DNA of 64,000 bases from an uncultured Methanobrevibacter sp. (lineage in GTDB: Archaea; Methanobacteriota; Methanobacteria; Methanobacteriales; Methanobacteriaceae), in NCBI RefSeq assembly GCF_902770715.1, contig NZ_CACXTS010000012.1, positions 441 to 64,440 of the forward strand, in the 5' to 3' direction. This document shows, one piece after another, positions 28,140 to 37,483 of this stretch. Under the pieces are notes generated by a model. That model saw nothing but the letters and a program-made list of their open reading frames with translations. It searched no databases and was not told the origin of the DNA. The number at the start of each line of letters is the position of its first letter. The first letter of the stretch is position 1. A program made the position numbers and the translations under genes.

Positions 28140-29831
28140 ATGTCCAAATTTTATGATTCCAATACGATTCTTGAGATTCTAAGAATTTTCAAGGTAAAAG
28201 ATGTGGTCTTATCCAATGTATCTAATAGGAATCTGATTGATGCTATTAAAAAATCTGATTTCAATTTAATCAATGCAGATGAAGAAAACAATAATCCCTT
28301 GGATGTTCTTCCGGAATTAACAAATTACGATGCCATATTTATAGATGGAGATGCAAATTGGTACACTGTCTTCAATGAATTGAATATTGTAAAACAGTCA
28401 AATAAGGATTTCCCATTGGTTTTCATTTGCAATAATGTTTTTCCAAACAAAAGGAGGGATTCATATAAAAATCCTGAATCTATTCCTTCAGAATTCAGGC
28501 AAAAATTTGCAAAGGAATTGCCTTTGGTCTATGATGGTGAAACAATTAACATTGTTGATGAGTGTTATCATGCCTGTGAGGAAAACACTCCTAGAAATGG
28601 TGTATTAACCGCAATTGAAGATTTTTTAAGCGAAAATTCTCATATTAGTCTCATGAATATCAACTTTGTAGATGGAACTACAATTTTATATCCGAAACTT
28701 CAGATTAATGAAAAAAGAATCAATATCATCAATAACTTGACTAAAAATGATGAAACCGAATCAGTTAACTTATCAGATAAATTAATTGAAAATGATTTAT
28801 TGGTTTCTCATATTAACAAATATAATGAATATTGTGAAAATTTCATTGAGTTTGAAGATGAACTCTCTAAGAAAGATAATCTTATTGCAAATTATGAAAA
28901 GGAACTCAGCATTAAAAATTCAGAAATGACTTTAATGGATAGTCAGATTAAGAGTATAGAATCCAAATTAAATCTAAAAGATTCCCAAATTGAAAATTTT
29001 GAGTCTAAATTAGTCAATAAGAATGAAATGATAACTACTCTGGAAGACCAGATTAAATCTAATAATGCTGATTTTTCTGAGAGGGAGTCTTCTTTTAATG
29101 AGAGGATTAATGCTCTTGAGGGTCAGATTAAATCTAATAATGCTGATTTTTCTGAGAGGGAGTCTTCTTTTAATGAGAGGATTAATGCTCTTGAGGGTCA
29201 GCTTGACTCTGCTAATGCTGATTTTTCTCAAAAGGAGACATCATTCAATAGTCAAATCATTTCCCTTGAAAATAAGTTAATGAGAAAGCAGGGTGAATTT
29301 GACACATTATCCCGCAACATTAAACAAAAAGACAATCAACTTAAAATCAAACAACATGAATTGGATGATGTGGAAAGGGAATTAAGTGATGTGGAAAGTG
29401 AATTAGATAATTTGCAACATAATTATACAAAGCAATTATCCAAATTAGATTCAAATAGGTATTGCATCAGCTGTTTTAAGGATGAGATTTCTAACAATCA
29501 TTTGGAAATCAACTATCTTAAAAAGAGTCCAATTCTTAAAAAGATTTTAAGTCCTGTAGCTTACTTATATTTAATTTTCAAATCCAAACCAAAGGAGTTG
29601 TCATTAAATATTGATTTATACAAAGCTCTTAAGGACAGCAACTGTTTTGATATTGGATTTTATCTAAATAAGAATAAGGATTTAATAGATAGTAAATGGT
29701 GTAAATACTTTTCACCAGAATTGCATTATGTTTGTGAAGGCTTTAAAGAGGATAGGCTGTTTAATAAGAGATATTTCAATACGAATTCCAAAAAGGAATT
29801 ATTGGATTATTTATTGGAATGTGATAAGTAA
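28140..29831 (+). CDS. Methyltransferase-like protein with repeat-containing coiled coil and C-terminal HYV module
   Basis: The protein (563 residues) has three parts. Residues 1-190 resemble a class I methyltransferase of the Methyltransf_24 kind (YDAIFIDGDANWYTVFNEL, then VFICNNVFP), but a glycine-rich SAM motif is not clear. Residues 210-440 are coiled coil with two identical 25-residue repeats. The last 110 residues form a module (ALKDSNCFDIGFYL, FSPELHYVCEGF) also found at the end of the protein at 35149-37320. ATG 28140 is preferred over 28131, because GGAG ends directly before 28131. The layout recalls WbdD, a capping enzyme with a coiled-coil ruler; that parallel is inference. Confidence 0.72.
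   Translation: MSKFYDSNTILEILRIFKVKDVVLSNVSNRNLIDAIKKSDFNLINADEENNNPLDVLPELTNYDAIFIDGDANWYTVFNELNIVKQSNKDFPLVFICNNVFPNKRRDSYKNPESIPSEFRQKFAKELPLVYDGETINIVDECYHACEENTPRNGVLTAIEDFLSENSHISLMNINFVDGTTILYPKLQINEKRINIINNLTKNDETESVNLSDKLIENDLLVSHINKYNEYCENFIEFEDELSKKDNLIANYEKELSIKNSEMTLMDSQIKSIESKLNLKDSQIENFESKLVNKNEMITTLEDQIKSNNADFSERESSFNERINALEGQIKSNNADFSERESSFNERINALEGQLDSANADFSQKETSFNSQIISLENKLMRKQGEFDTLSRNIKQKDNQLKIKQHELDDVERELSDVESELDNLQHNYTKQLSKLDSNRYCISCFKDEISNNHLEINYLKKSPILKKILSPVAYLYLIFKSKPKELSLNIDLYKALKDSNCFDIGFYLNKNKDLIDSKWCKYFSPELHYVCEGFKEDRLFNKRYFNTNSKKELLDYLLECDK
29049..29198 (+). repeat. Perfect 75-bp tandem repeat in coding sequence
   Basis: Two identical 75-base units (29049-29123 and 29124-29198) encode 25 residues each, and a diverged partial third unit follows to about 29250. 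Perfect identity at synonymous sites points to a very recent duplication. The unit is in frame, so changes in copy number would alter coiled-coil length without breaking the gene. Confidence 0.95.
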
Positions 29832-29833
29832 CC

Positions 29834-29905
29834 ATGTGGGGCATTTTTTTAAAATGGGATGCTCCCCGGCGCATGTTTCTCATAAAAACATGTGGATGTG
29901 AGTTT
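29834..29905 (+). terminator. Two neighbouring inverted repeats between genes
   Basis: After the stop at 29831 a GGGGCAT arm pairs with a later ATGCTCCCC arm (with a bulge), and CATGTTT pairs with AAACATG further on. No long T-run follows, so they may be attenuators or RNA stability elements rather than terminators. The 111-base gap ends with AAGGTGA before the next gene. Confidence 0.35.
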
Positions 29906-29942
29906 AAATATTTCGAATCATGAATAATACCAAGGTGAAAGT

Positions 29943-30914
29943 GTGATTTCTGTTATTGTTCCAGTGTATAATGTTGAAGACTATTTGCATGTTTGCTTAA
30001 ATAGTATTTTAAACCAAACTTTTCAAGATTTTGAGATTATTTGCATTGATGATGAATCAACAGATTCCTCTAGTGAAATTCTTGAATATTTTGCAAGCAA
30101 AGATTCAAGAATTAAAATTCTTCGCAATGAGAGGAATATTGGATTAGGTCCTAGCCGTAATAGGGGTATTGATGCCGCAAAGGGCAAGTATATAATTTTC
30201 TTAGACAGTGATGACTGGTACAGCTTCGATACTCTAGAGACATTTTTCAATGAAGCCGAAAAAAATAATTTGGATATGGTAATGGGCAAGCCTATCGTTT
30301 TTTATGAAGAGGAAAAATCTTTTGGCAGGGAAAGATATTATGATGCCGAATTCATGGGCAAATTTGATCATAAGGTATTTGACCATTGGGATTTGGATAA
30401 AACAAGGTTGTTTGACATTCCAATTGCCGTTTGGAATAAGCTATACTTAAAATCCTTTTTGGATGAGAATAACATAAGGTTTCCCGATGAGGATTATATT
30501 CATGAAGACAATCCGTTTTCATGCAGGGTAATGACTCATGCTAAAAGAATCTCTTTTATAAATAAGTATTTTTACAATCGTCGAAGACGTCCTGGTTCTT
30601 TAATGGCTTTGAATGATGATAGGTTATTCGATAACATTGCGATAGTCCGTCTTGTTCTTGATGTTTTCATGGAAGATGCTGAACTTTATGAATATTATAA
30701 GAAGGAAGTGTTGACTTATATCTTCAAAACTGTTTTAAATTGGAAATACCAACAAATTGAGGACCAGTACAAGGAAAGGTTTTTCAGTGAAGTTCAAGGG
30801 GTCTATAGGACCTTCATTGAAGATTATGGATTATATAATGATATTAGGGATAATGTTGATAAGGAAATTCTTGATTTTTTCAAATTTGAAGATATCGTCT
30901 CAGAAATGTTATAA
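29943..30914 (+). CDS. Family 2 glycosyltransferase
   Basis: This 323-residue single-domain GT2 enzyme begins ISVIVPVYNVEDYLHVCLNS and has IDDESTDSS and FLDSDD. An E in place of G in the usual DDGS is a minor change. A later EDYIHEDNPFSCRV stretch, with the conserved ED, probably holds the catalytic base. It transfers one sugar to the growing polymer; donor unknown. The start is GTG with AAGGTGA 4 bases before it. Closely related domains open the proteins at 21229 and 32696. Confidence 0.87.
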   Translation: MISVIVPVYNVEDYLHVCLNSILNQTFQDFEIICIDDESTDSSSEILEYFASKDSRIKILRNERNIGLGPSRNRGIDAAKGKYIIFLDSDDWYSFDTLETFFNEAEKNNLDMVMGKPIVFYEEEKSFGRERYYDAEFMGKFDHKVFDHWDLDKTRLFDIPIAVWNKLYLKSFLDENNIRFPDEDYIHEDNPFSCRVMTHAKRISFINKYFYNRRRRPGSLMALNDDRLFDNIAIVRLVLDVFMEDAELYEYYKKEVLTYIFKTVLNWKYQQIEDQYKERFFSEVQGVYRTFIEDYGLYNDIRDNVDKEILDFFKFEDIVSEML

Positions 30915-31094
30915 TATATTAATTACCTTTTTCAATTTATTATTTTAAAGTCAAACGACTTAATTTTAAATATTATTAAATAAAAATATTCAATCAATCA
31001 TAAAATGGGTTCCTATCGGATTTTTAAATTAGATAGATTTATAAAGTTTACTTTACTAATAATAATATATAATTTATATTTAATGGGTGCGTTT

Positions 31095-32429
31095 ATGGTG
31101 GATAACGATGTTGAAAGTCATGAGTTCCAGAATGTAGGGATATTAAAAGCCAAAATGTTGAGTTCCTTTTCAAATTATTTCAATGAACTTTATGACAGTT
31201 TTCTTAATGAGGACATTAGTTTAGCCGAATTTATAGATAATAAGAATTTATTCGTTGACCAATGGGGTTTCACACGCATCGATATTAAAAACAGAGGGGA
31301 TTCTGCCAATTCTATAAAAGTTATAAATCTCGATGATGATGTTACGGTATCCTCTGCAAAATGGCTGACCGATGAAACAGGTGAAGGGTTTAAGATCACA
31401 TCCCGAAAAAATAAGTTAAGAGTTACATTTCGCTGTGTCAATGCAGGCGAGCTAGTTTTAAGATTCAGAGGTCCTGAGTTTAGGCACATATTAAATAAGA
31501 ATAGGATACCTGTTAAAATTTTCATTTCTGATGTTAAATTAAATAATGAGACAGTTTTAACCGATAAGCTATTGTGGCATGATGATTCGGTTTCATACAC
31601 ATATTCCTGTGTGGATGGCGAGATTATCACAATGGACATCGAAACAAAATTCATTTATGATTATTTCCCAAGCCTATTGGATTTGTGCAATAATATTGTC
31701 GATGATGATGATTTCATTTCGTCTGTAAATAGTCTAAAAAAATATTTCATAAGCAATGGTGATGGCAATCCTAAAGAATTTAAGGACGTATATCTTGATA
31801 ATCATTATTTGAATCAGAAATATGTCGAATTAAGTAGAAACGACAAGTCCAATATTGATGATTTTATGGATTCCAATAAAAATCTATATGACATCCTAAA
31901 TATTGTTAGGCAGGAGGATAGCCAAATTTTGATTCAGCAATTCCAGGAATTTTTAAATGTCTCATCATTCAACGGTGCCTTTGATTCAAATAGATTTAAA
32001 AATCTGCTTATTTACATGTCAGGCAGGGTGGATATCATCAATTTTGGTGAAGACTGCGATGTCGAGCTTGTCTACAGTTCAGATAATGAGAATAACATCC
32101 GCATTCCTCACTGGATTAAAGGGGGATCTGGTGTTGTAGTCGAAAGCAACAAGGGAATTTTGGATGTGATAGTTAGATTTGTCGGTGATGGGAACTTGAA
32201 GCTTTCATTTAGAAGCACAGACGTTCGTGACAAAAATAAAAAGCCTAGATTGCCGATATACATTGACTTTACAGATATAAAAATCAACGGCAAGCCAGTT
32301 TTAGATGAAAGGAAATTGGTAACTCACAATAAGCCATTTAACTTCAATAGGAAGGTTAAAGATGGCCAATCCATGTCCATACATATGGAATGGACTTCAT
32401 TTGACCCGAATAATTCCTCTTTTGAGTAA
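31095..32429 (+). CDS. Stand-alone protein with two beta-sandwich modules
   Basis: From ATG 31095 the protein has 444 residues and no recognisable enzyme domain. Residues about 58-186 and 307-436 are two copies of the module found at the C-termini of the proteins at 16622 and 23642: each starts with a short R-(I/V)-D-I segment, has a central Trp, an R-(I/L)-P strand and ends near an acidic or Glu-Trp strand. The region between them is helical. There is no signal peptide if 31095 is the start. GGGTG lies 5 bases before that ATG; earlier in-frame ATGs at 31005 and 31083 lack one. It may bind the polymer or bring enzymes together. Confidence 0.65.
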   Translation: MVDNDVESHEFQNVGILKAKMLSSFSNYFNELYDSFLNEDISLAEFIDNKNLFVDQWGFTRIDIKNRGDSANSIKVINLDDDVTVSSAKWLTDETGEGFKITSRKNKLRVTFRCVNAGELVLRFRGPEFRHILNKNRIPVKIFISDVKLNNETVLTDKLLWHDDSVSYTYSCVDGEIITMDIETKFIYDYFPSLLDLCNNIVDDDDFISSVNSLKKYFISNGDGNPKEFKDVYLDNHYLNQKYVELSRNDKSNIDDFMDSNKNLYDILNIVRQEDSQILIQQFQEFLNVSSFNGAFDSNRFKNLLIYMSGRVDIINFGEDCDVELVYSSDNENNIRIPHWIKGGSGVVVESNKGILDVIVRFVGDGNLKLSFRSTDVRDKNKKPRLPIYIDFTDIKINGKPVLDERKLVTHNKPFNFNRKVKDGQSMSIHMEWTSFDPNNSSFE

Positions 32430-32695
32430 TTTTTAAAAAAGTTCTTTAGAAGTAATTAGGTGATATTCAAAAGCAGATATTGTTAAATGTCGTTTAAGTT
32501 TCAAGGAAAGTTAATAATTTTATTTATAGTAAGTAATATGTTCTATTTTCTTTTTAGAATATATATTTAAATACTTATTCCTATAAAATTATATTTATTA
32601 AAGTAATTTGAGAATTTATCCAGTTTTCCTTTATTTATTTTGAATTTAAAGGAATTCTCCAAATAAAATTGGATTTTCAAATTTTTGGTGTTATG

Positions 32696-35140
32696 ATGAA
32701 TCCGTCAGTATCAGTTGTTGTTCCAGTTTATAATGTTGAAATGTATCTAAAAGAATGTTTAGACAGTTTAATCAACCAAACATTCAAGGATATTGAAATT
32801 ATTTGCGTCAATGACGGGTCAACAGATAATTCATTAAATATTCTAAATGAATATGCATCAAGAGATGAGAGAATAAAAGTATTTTCAAAGGAAAATTCAG
32901 GTCCTGGTTCAACCCGTAATTACGGTATTGACAATGCCCAAGGGGAGTATCTGCTGTTCGTGGACTCCGACGACTGGTTGGATTTGGATGCCATCAAGAT
33001 TTTATATGAAACATCTAAATCTCAGGATTTGGATTTGCTGATCTTTTTGGCTGAAGACTATGATGACCTTCAGGATAAATTTTATGAAGAGGATTACTAC
33101 AATAACTCATTATTGCCAAATTCCCTTGATGAAACCGTATTTAATCATAGGGATATTCAAAAATATCTATTTTCTATAGCTGTTGTACCCTATAACAAAT
33201 TGTACAGACGCAGCATACTTGAAAAATACCATATTCGTTTTCCTGAAAACATTTTTTTTGAGGACAACCCGTTCCATTATGAAGTGCTTTTAAGCTCAAG
33301 GAAAATGTCAATATTGAGAAAGCATTTTGTAATGAGACGTAGGCGCGAGGATTCCATTACTTCAGATATAGACAAGAAGTTCTTGGATGTCATTGAAATC
33401 AGCAACATGGTTCCGGACGTATTCCGGAAGCATAATCTGTTCAATGAATATGTTGTGCAGATAGTGGATTTCAAATTGCGTTATGTCAGCATGTGGTATG
33501 ACTTGATAGAAGAGAAATTCAAGCCTCAGTACTGGGAATTGATGCATGACGATTTCTTAAGGATTTACAATGACAAGCAGCAACATAACCTATTTTTAAA
33601 TAATCTTGTGGACAAATATAGGGAATTTTATTCGGCCGCTTTAGAATCAAACAGCTATCAGGAACTCGACATGCTGCTTTTGTCAAATCAATTGGATTTA
33701 AAAAAGAAAAATCATATGAACCAGATTGATAAAGAAAAAAGAAGAATTTACAACCGGTCCCGTGTACTGGATTCAATGGAAGAGGACCTCTTGAATAAAA
33801 ATGCGAAATTGGTCGGGGAAATCAAGAGGGTCGAATCTAAGGAAAAGATTCTTGACATCAAAAATGATAATATTGAACGATACTTTGCAGAAAAGAAAGC
33901 CTATTATGATGCCCGTGAGCGTGAACTGGTGGAACGACAGGCAGATTTCGAAAAGTTGATTTTGGAAAAAAACGCATTAGTCGATGAAAAGCAGGCAAGC
34001 TTTGAAAGTTATGTGGAAGAGAAGGAAGCCTATCTTGATAAGCGTGAGAAGGAATTGGCTGATAAGCAATCAGAATTTGAGAATTTAATTTTAAAAAGGC
34101 AAAAAGAGTTAATTGAAAAAGAAAAACAATTAAGCGAAAGGGAAATTAGATTTAATGAGAACATGTCCAGAAAAAATGACATGCTATATCTAAAAGAGAT
34201 GGAGCTATTGGAAATCGCTTCAAATCCAAGCTCAAATTCACGTCAAAACTTTGCTAATGTCGGGCCGAAAATCTCAATAGTCATTGCAGCATATGATGCA
34301 GAGAAATGCCTAAAAAGATGTTTGGAAAGCGTTTCAAATCAAACATTAAGAAATATTGAGGTTGTTTGTGTCGATTGCGGATCAATTGATGATTCTTTAA
34401 AACTATTAAATGATTATTCTAAACTAGATTCAAGGGTGAAGGTTCATGCCCAGAATAATTTGAACATTGCCGAAGCCAAAAGATATGGTTTCGAAAAGTC
34501 ATCAGGGGAATATGTGATGTTCTTAGACGCTTCAGATTGTTTAAAGATGGATGCATGCGAAAGTGTCTATGCAGATGCTAAACTAAATAATGTGGATTTA
34601 TTGATTCTCTCAAATGATGATATCGATTTGGAGGGCAATGTTTTAAGCCATAACAATATGGGAAGCGAAATGTTCAATATTCAGGCAGCCGGTTGTCAAC
34701 AGTTATATAAACGGGAATTGTTGAAAGGTATTGATTTCTTTGATGAGGTTCCCTTATTTTGGGAGGCTGCATTGTCATCAAATTCATTTAAGATAGATAG
34801 TAATCGATGCATTGATATGGATGCCACTTCAAACAACTCATTCAGCATAATATCAGATATGAATAAGATATTTGACATTTTCAAAAGGCATGATGTTGAT
34901 GGACAGTACGGCAAGGAGTTAATCAATTATAAAATCAGATCAGTTAAACAGTCATATTATTCTTTCGATGAAAGTGAAAAGCAAGATTTCTGGAACATGA
35001 TGCAGAATGATTTTTCAAAAATTAAAGAGGAATCCATAGAAGATTTAACAGATGAAAATAGGGATTTCTACAATAAGGTAATCCAGTCCAGAAGCTTCAA
35101 GGAATTGGAATATTTGGAAAAATATGGAGATAGCATATAA
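32696..35140 (+). CDS. Two GT2 domains joined by a long coiled coil; second domain degenerate
   Basis: This 814-residue protein opens with an intact GT2 domain (VSVVVPVYNVEMYL, VNDGSTDNS, FVDSDD). Residues about 340-508 are a long, charged coiled coil. A second GT2-like domain starts near 524 (ISIVIAAYDAEKCL) but has VDCGS for VDDGS and FLDASD for the DxD site, so it is probably inactive or altered. GGTG lies 5 bases before ATG 32696, chosen over 32693. The rigid spacer would hold the two domains apart, perhaps along the polymer. The next gene starts 8 bases downstream. Confidence 0.82.
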   Translation: MNPSVSVVVPVYNVEMYLKECLDSLINQTFKDIEIICVNDGSTDNSLNILNEYASRDERIKVFSKENSGPGSTRNYGIDNAQGEYLLFVDSDDWLDLDAIKILYETSKSQDLDLLIFLAEDYDDLQDKFYEEDYYNNSLLPNSLDETVFNHRDIQKYLFSIAVVPYNKLYRRSILEKYHIRFPENIFFEDNPFHYEVLLSSRKMSILRKHFVMRRRREDSITSDIDKKFLDVIEISNMVPDVFRKHNLFNEYVVQIVDFKLRYVSMWYDLIEEKFKPQYWELMHDDFLRIYNDKQQHNLFLNNLVDKYREFYSAALESNSYQELDMLLLSNQLDLKKKNHMNQIDKEKRRIYNRSRVLDSMEEDLLNKNAKLVGEIKRVESKEKILDIKNDNIERYFAEKKAYYDARERELVERQADFEKLILEKNALVDEKQASFESYVEEKEAYLDKREKELADKQSEFENLILKRQKELIEKEKQLSEREIRFNENMSRKNDMLYLKEMELLEIASNPSSNSRQNFANVGPKISIVIAAYDAEKCLKRCLESVSNQTLRNIEVVCVDCGSIDDSLKLLNDYSKLDSRVKVHAQNNLNIAEAKRYGFEKSSGEYVMFLDASDCLKMDACESVYADAKLNNVDLLILSNDDIDLEGNVLSHNNMGSEMFNIQAAGCQQLYKRELLKGIDFFDEVPLFWEAALSSNSFKIDSNRCIDMDATSNNSFSIISDMNKIFDIFKRHDVDGQYGKELINYKIRSVKQSYYSFDESEKQDFWNMMQNDFSKIKEESIEDLTDENRDFYNKVIQSRSFKELEYLEKYGDSI

Positions 35141-35148
35141 GTGATAAA

Positions 35149-37320
35149 ATGAGTCCCAATAAAAGATTTCGAGATGATTTAACATTAATTGATGAGTTGG
35201 ACAATGAGGTTGAAGATTTATACATCACTTCCAGGTTTCCTCCACTCAATGACGTAAGCGGAATCGTTTTTTCCAAAAGAATCATGGTTGCAGGCAAAAA
35301 GGTCGATGTATTATGTTCTGATTTTATTGGAGATGAGGACAAGTCTTTTGATAAATTGATAAACAATTTCATCTCTGAAAAATTCCTTCTTGGTGGGGAT
35401 TTTGCTCCAAACACCATCCCTGAAATCAATTACTTTAGAAAGGAAGGGTTAAAGAGATTAAATGAGTCCGGCAAGAAATACAAAACAGTTGTAAGTAGGG
35501 CCTGGACTATCGAATCACATTTTTTAGCTTTGGATTATAAGCTCCAGAACCCGGACGTCACATGGATTGCCGAGTTTTCGGATCCTATTGCTTATGATAT
35601 GAATCGTGCTTTCAGGGGCAACAAGCCATATCATCTTGATGATGACTTTGTTGAAAAGCTCAATGAACTGATTTCAAATATTAATAAGGAGCAATTTGGC
35701 GATAACGTTGATAAATACTTCCCAGATGTCAAATCTGATGAGGAAGTCTATTATTTAGTTGAATACCTGCCATATCTTTTTGCAGATGTCGTCAGGTATA
35801 CAAATGAAATTCAATGTCAGGTCATGCTGGACATGTTCCCAGTTGACATGAGGGAATTTGTTTTGAAAAAGACTGAAGTTTCAGTACATCCGACATTGGA
35901 TTCTGAATTTTATTTCCTCAAGAGTTCCTCATATGATGTTGATCCTAATTATTTAAATTTCGCATATTTCGGAACATATGTGGGAAAAAGGCACTTAGAA
36001 TACTTATTCAAATCATTTGAAGAGCTGAATGATGATGTCAAATCTAAAATAAAACTGCATATGTTCGTTCCAAATCCAGACGTCCTGAAGTTAAACGTTA
36101 ATGATTTGGACATGAAGGACAACATTGAAATAGGTAAGAAGCTTCCATTTTTGGAATTCTTAAACTTAACAACTAAAATCGATGTTTTGATTGTAAATGA
36201 CACCATAACAGAGGGTGCTTTTGACATAAATCCATTTTTGCCTTCAAAAGTGTCAGATTATCTAGGATCAGGCAATGATATTTGGTACATCTGTGAAAAG
36301 AACAGCTGCATGGATTTGAAAGACGGAAAATACAAGTCTTATGTCACTGACTATGAATCCTCCAGAAACATGCTTGAAAAGATAATTAATGATAAGTTGG
36401 GTGTTGATGGCATATTTGATGAGGTTCTCGACATTGAGTATTACCAAAACAGGCTGACAAACCTGAACAATGTCATTCACGATTTATACGGTCAGAGGAT
36501 GTATTGGTTTAATCAGACACAACTGTATAAAGGCAAAACAAATGAGCTGAATTCAAGCCTTAAAAGAATCAAACCAATGGAAAGTAAGTATGGCTCCCTG
36601 GTCAAGGAAATGGATGCAAAGGATGAGCGCATAGAATCTTTAAGAAAAGACTGCGATTCTCTGATTGAGGACATTCATCTAAAGGATGAACAAATCAATG
36701 CTCTGGCGATTGATGCAAGTTCCAAGGAAGACGAAATTTCTTCCCTCCAAAAGGAATGTGACTCTCTACGTGATGATCTTCGATTGAAGGATGAACGGAT
36801 TTCTGAACTGGTTGCTGAAGTGGGAGAGGCCAAGAATGAAATTTCAACATTTAAAAGTCAGATGGAATCTGATTATCTGGAAAAGACTAAATTAAAAAAT
36901 GATTATGATGATTTGCATAAGTTAACTAACGAATCCTTTGAGTTAGTTCAGATTAAGGATGACATAATCAATGATAAGAATAATGAGTTGCAGTTCTATA
37001 AGAATCATGGAAACCTGTTTAACAGAATCATATCAAATCCCTTAAGCCATGTTTACATATTCCTTACTTCAGGATCTGAAAGGAGTTTGAATCGTGATTT
37101 ATACAACGCCTTAAAGGATAGTGATTGGTTCAATGTCGGCTTTTATCTTAGTGAAAATGAGGATATTTCAAGGTTTAAGTGGGTAAGGCTGTTCTCACCA
37201 TACCTTCATTATGTATGTCACGGATTTGATGAAAAGAGAAGTCCAAACAGAGAGGAAAAAACGGATTTTACCAAAAAAGAGCTGTTGGATAAGCTATTGC
37301 TGTTGGGTGAGAACGAGTAA
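35149..37320 (+). CDS. GT-B glycosyltransferase-like protein with coiled coil and C-terminal HYV module
   Basis: The protein (723 residues) has a first part (1-440) that resembles GT4-type GT-B glycosyltransferases: YFGTYVGKRHLEYLFKSF, a LHMFVPNP strand, and a C-terminal donor-side stretch with PFLPSKVSDYLGSG. Residues about 473-619 are coiled coil. Residues 620-723 are a module (LYNALKDSDWFNVGFYLSEN, SPYLHYVCHGFDEKRSPN) that also ends the protein at 28140-29831. GTGAT precedes the ATG. It follows the coiled-coil GT2 protein by 8 bases, so both are made together. Confidence 0.75.
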   Translation: MSPNKRFRDDLTLIDELDNEVEDLYITSRFPPLNDVSGIVFSKRIMVAGKKVDVLCSDFIGDEDKSFDKLINNFISEKFLLGGDFAPNTIPEINYFRKEGLKRLNESGKKYKTVVSRAWTIESHFLALDYKLQNPDVTWIAEFSDPIAYDMNRAFRGNKPYHLDDDFVEKLNELISNINKEQFGDNVDKYFPDVKSDEEVYYLVEYLPYLFADVVRYTNEIQCQVMLDMFPVDMREFVLKKTEVSVHPTLDSEFYFLKSSSYDVDPNYLNFAYFGTYVGKRHLEYLFKSFEELNDDVKSKIKLHMFVPNPDVLKLNVNDLDMKDNIEIGKKLPFLEFLNLTTKIDVLIVNDTITEGAFDINPFLPSKVSDYLGSGNDIWYICEKNSCMDLKDGKYKSYVTDYESSRNMLEKIINDKLGVDGIFDEVLDIEYYQNRLTNLNNVIHDLYGQRMYWFNQTQLYKGKTNELNSSLKRIKPMESKYGSLVKEMDAKDERIESLRKDCDSLIEDIHLKDEQINALAIDASSKEDEISSLQKECDSLRDDLRLKDERISELVAEVGEAKNEISTFKSQMESDYLEKTKLKNDYDDLHKLTNESFELVQIKDDIINDKNNELQFYKNHGNLFNRIISNPLSHVYIFLTSGSERSLNRDLYNALKDSDWFNVGFYLSENEDISRFKWVRLFSPYLHYVCHGFDEKRSPNREEKTDFTKKELLDKLLLLGENE

Positions 37321-37483
37321 ATGAAATAATCCGTTGATGTTCCAACTTGCAATAAAAGTTGCTGTATGTTTATCATTTAAGATTTAAAGCATATTTGATA
37401 GTTTATATATGAATTTGAATTTAATTAATCGTGGAATTGTTTAAATATTATGTTTAACTTATAAAAGAATAGGAGGATTTTCT

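Noticed and set aside
29049-29198. Mobile element or CRISPR repeat
   Set aside because: The units abut without spacers and encode coiled-coil residues in frame; it is an internal gene duplication.
31190-31654. 154-residue open frame on the minus strand
   Set aside because: It lies fully within the double-module gene, in an antisense frame, with no initiation signal.
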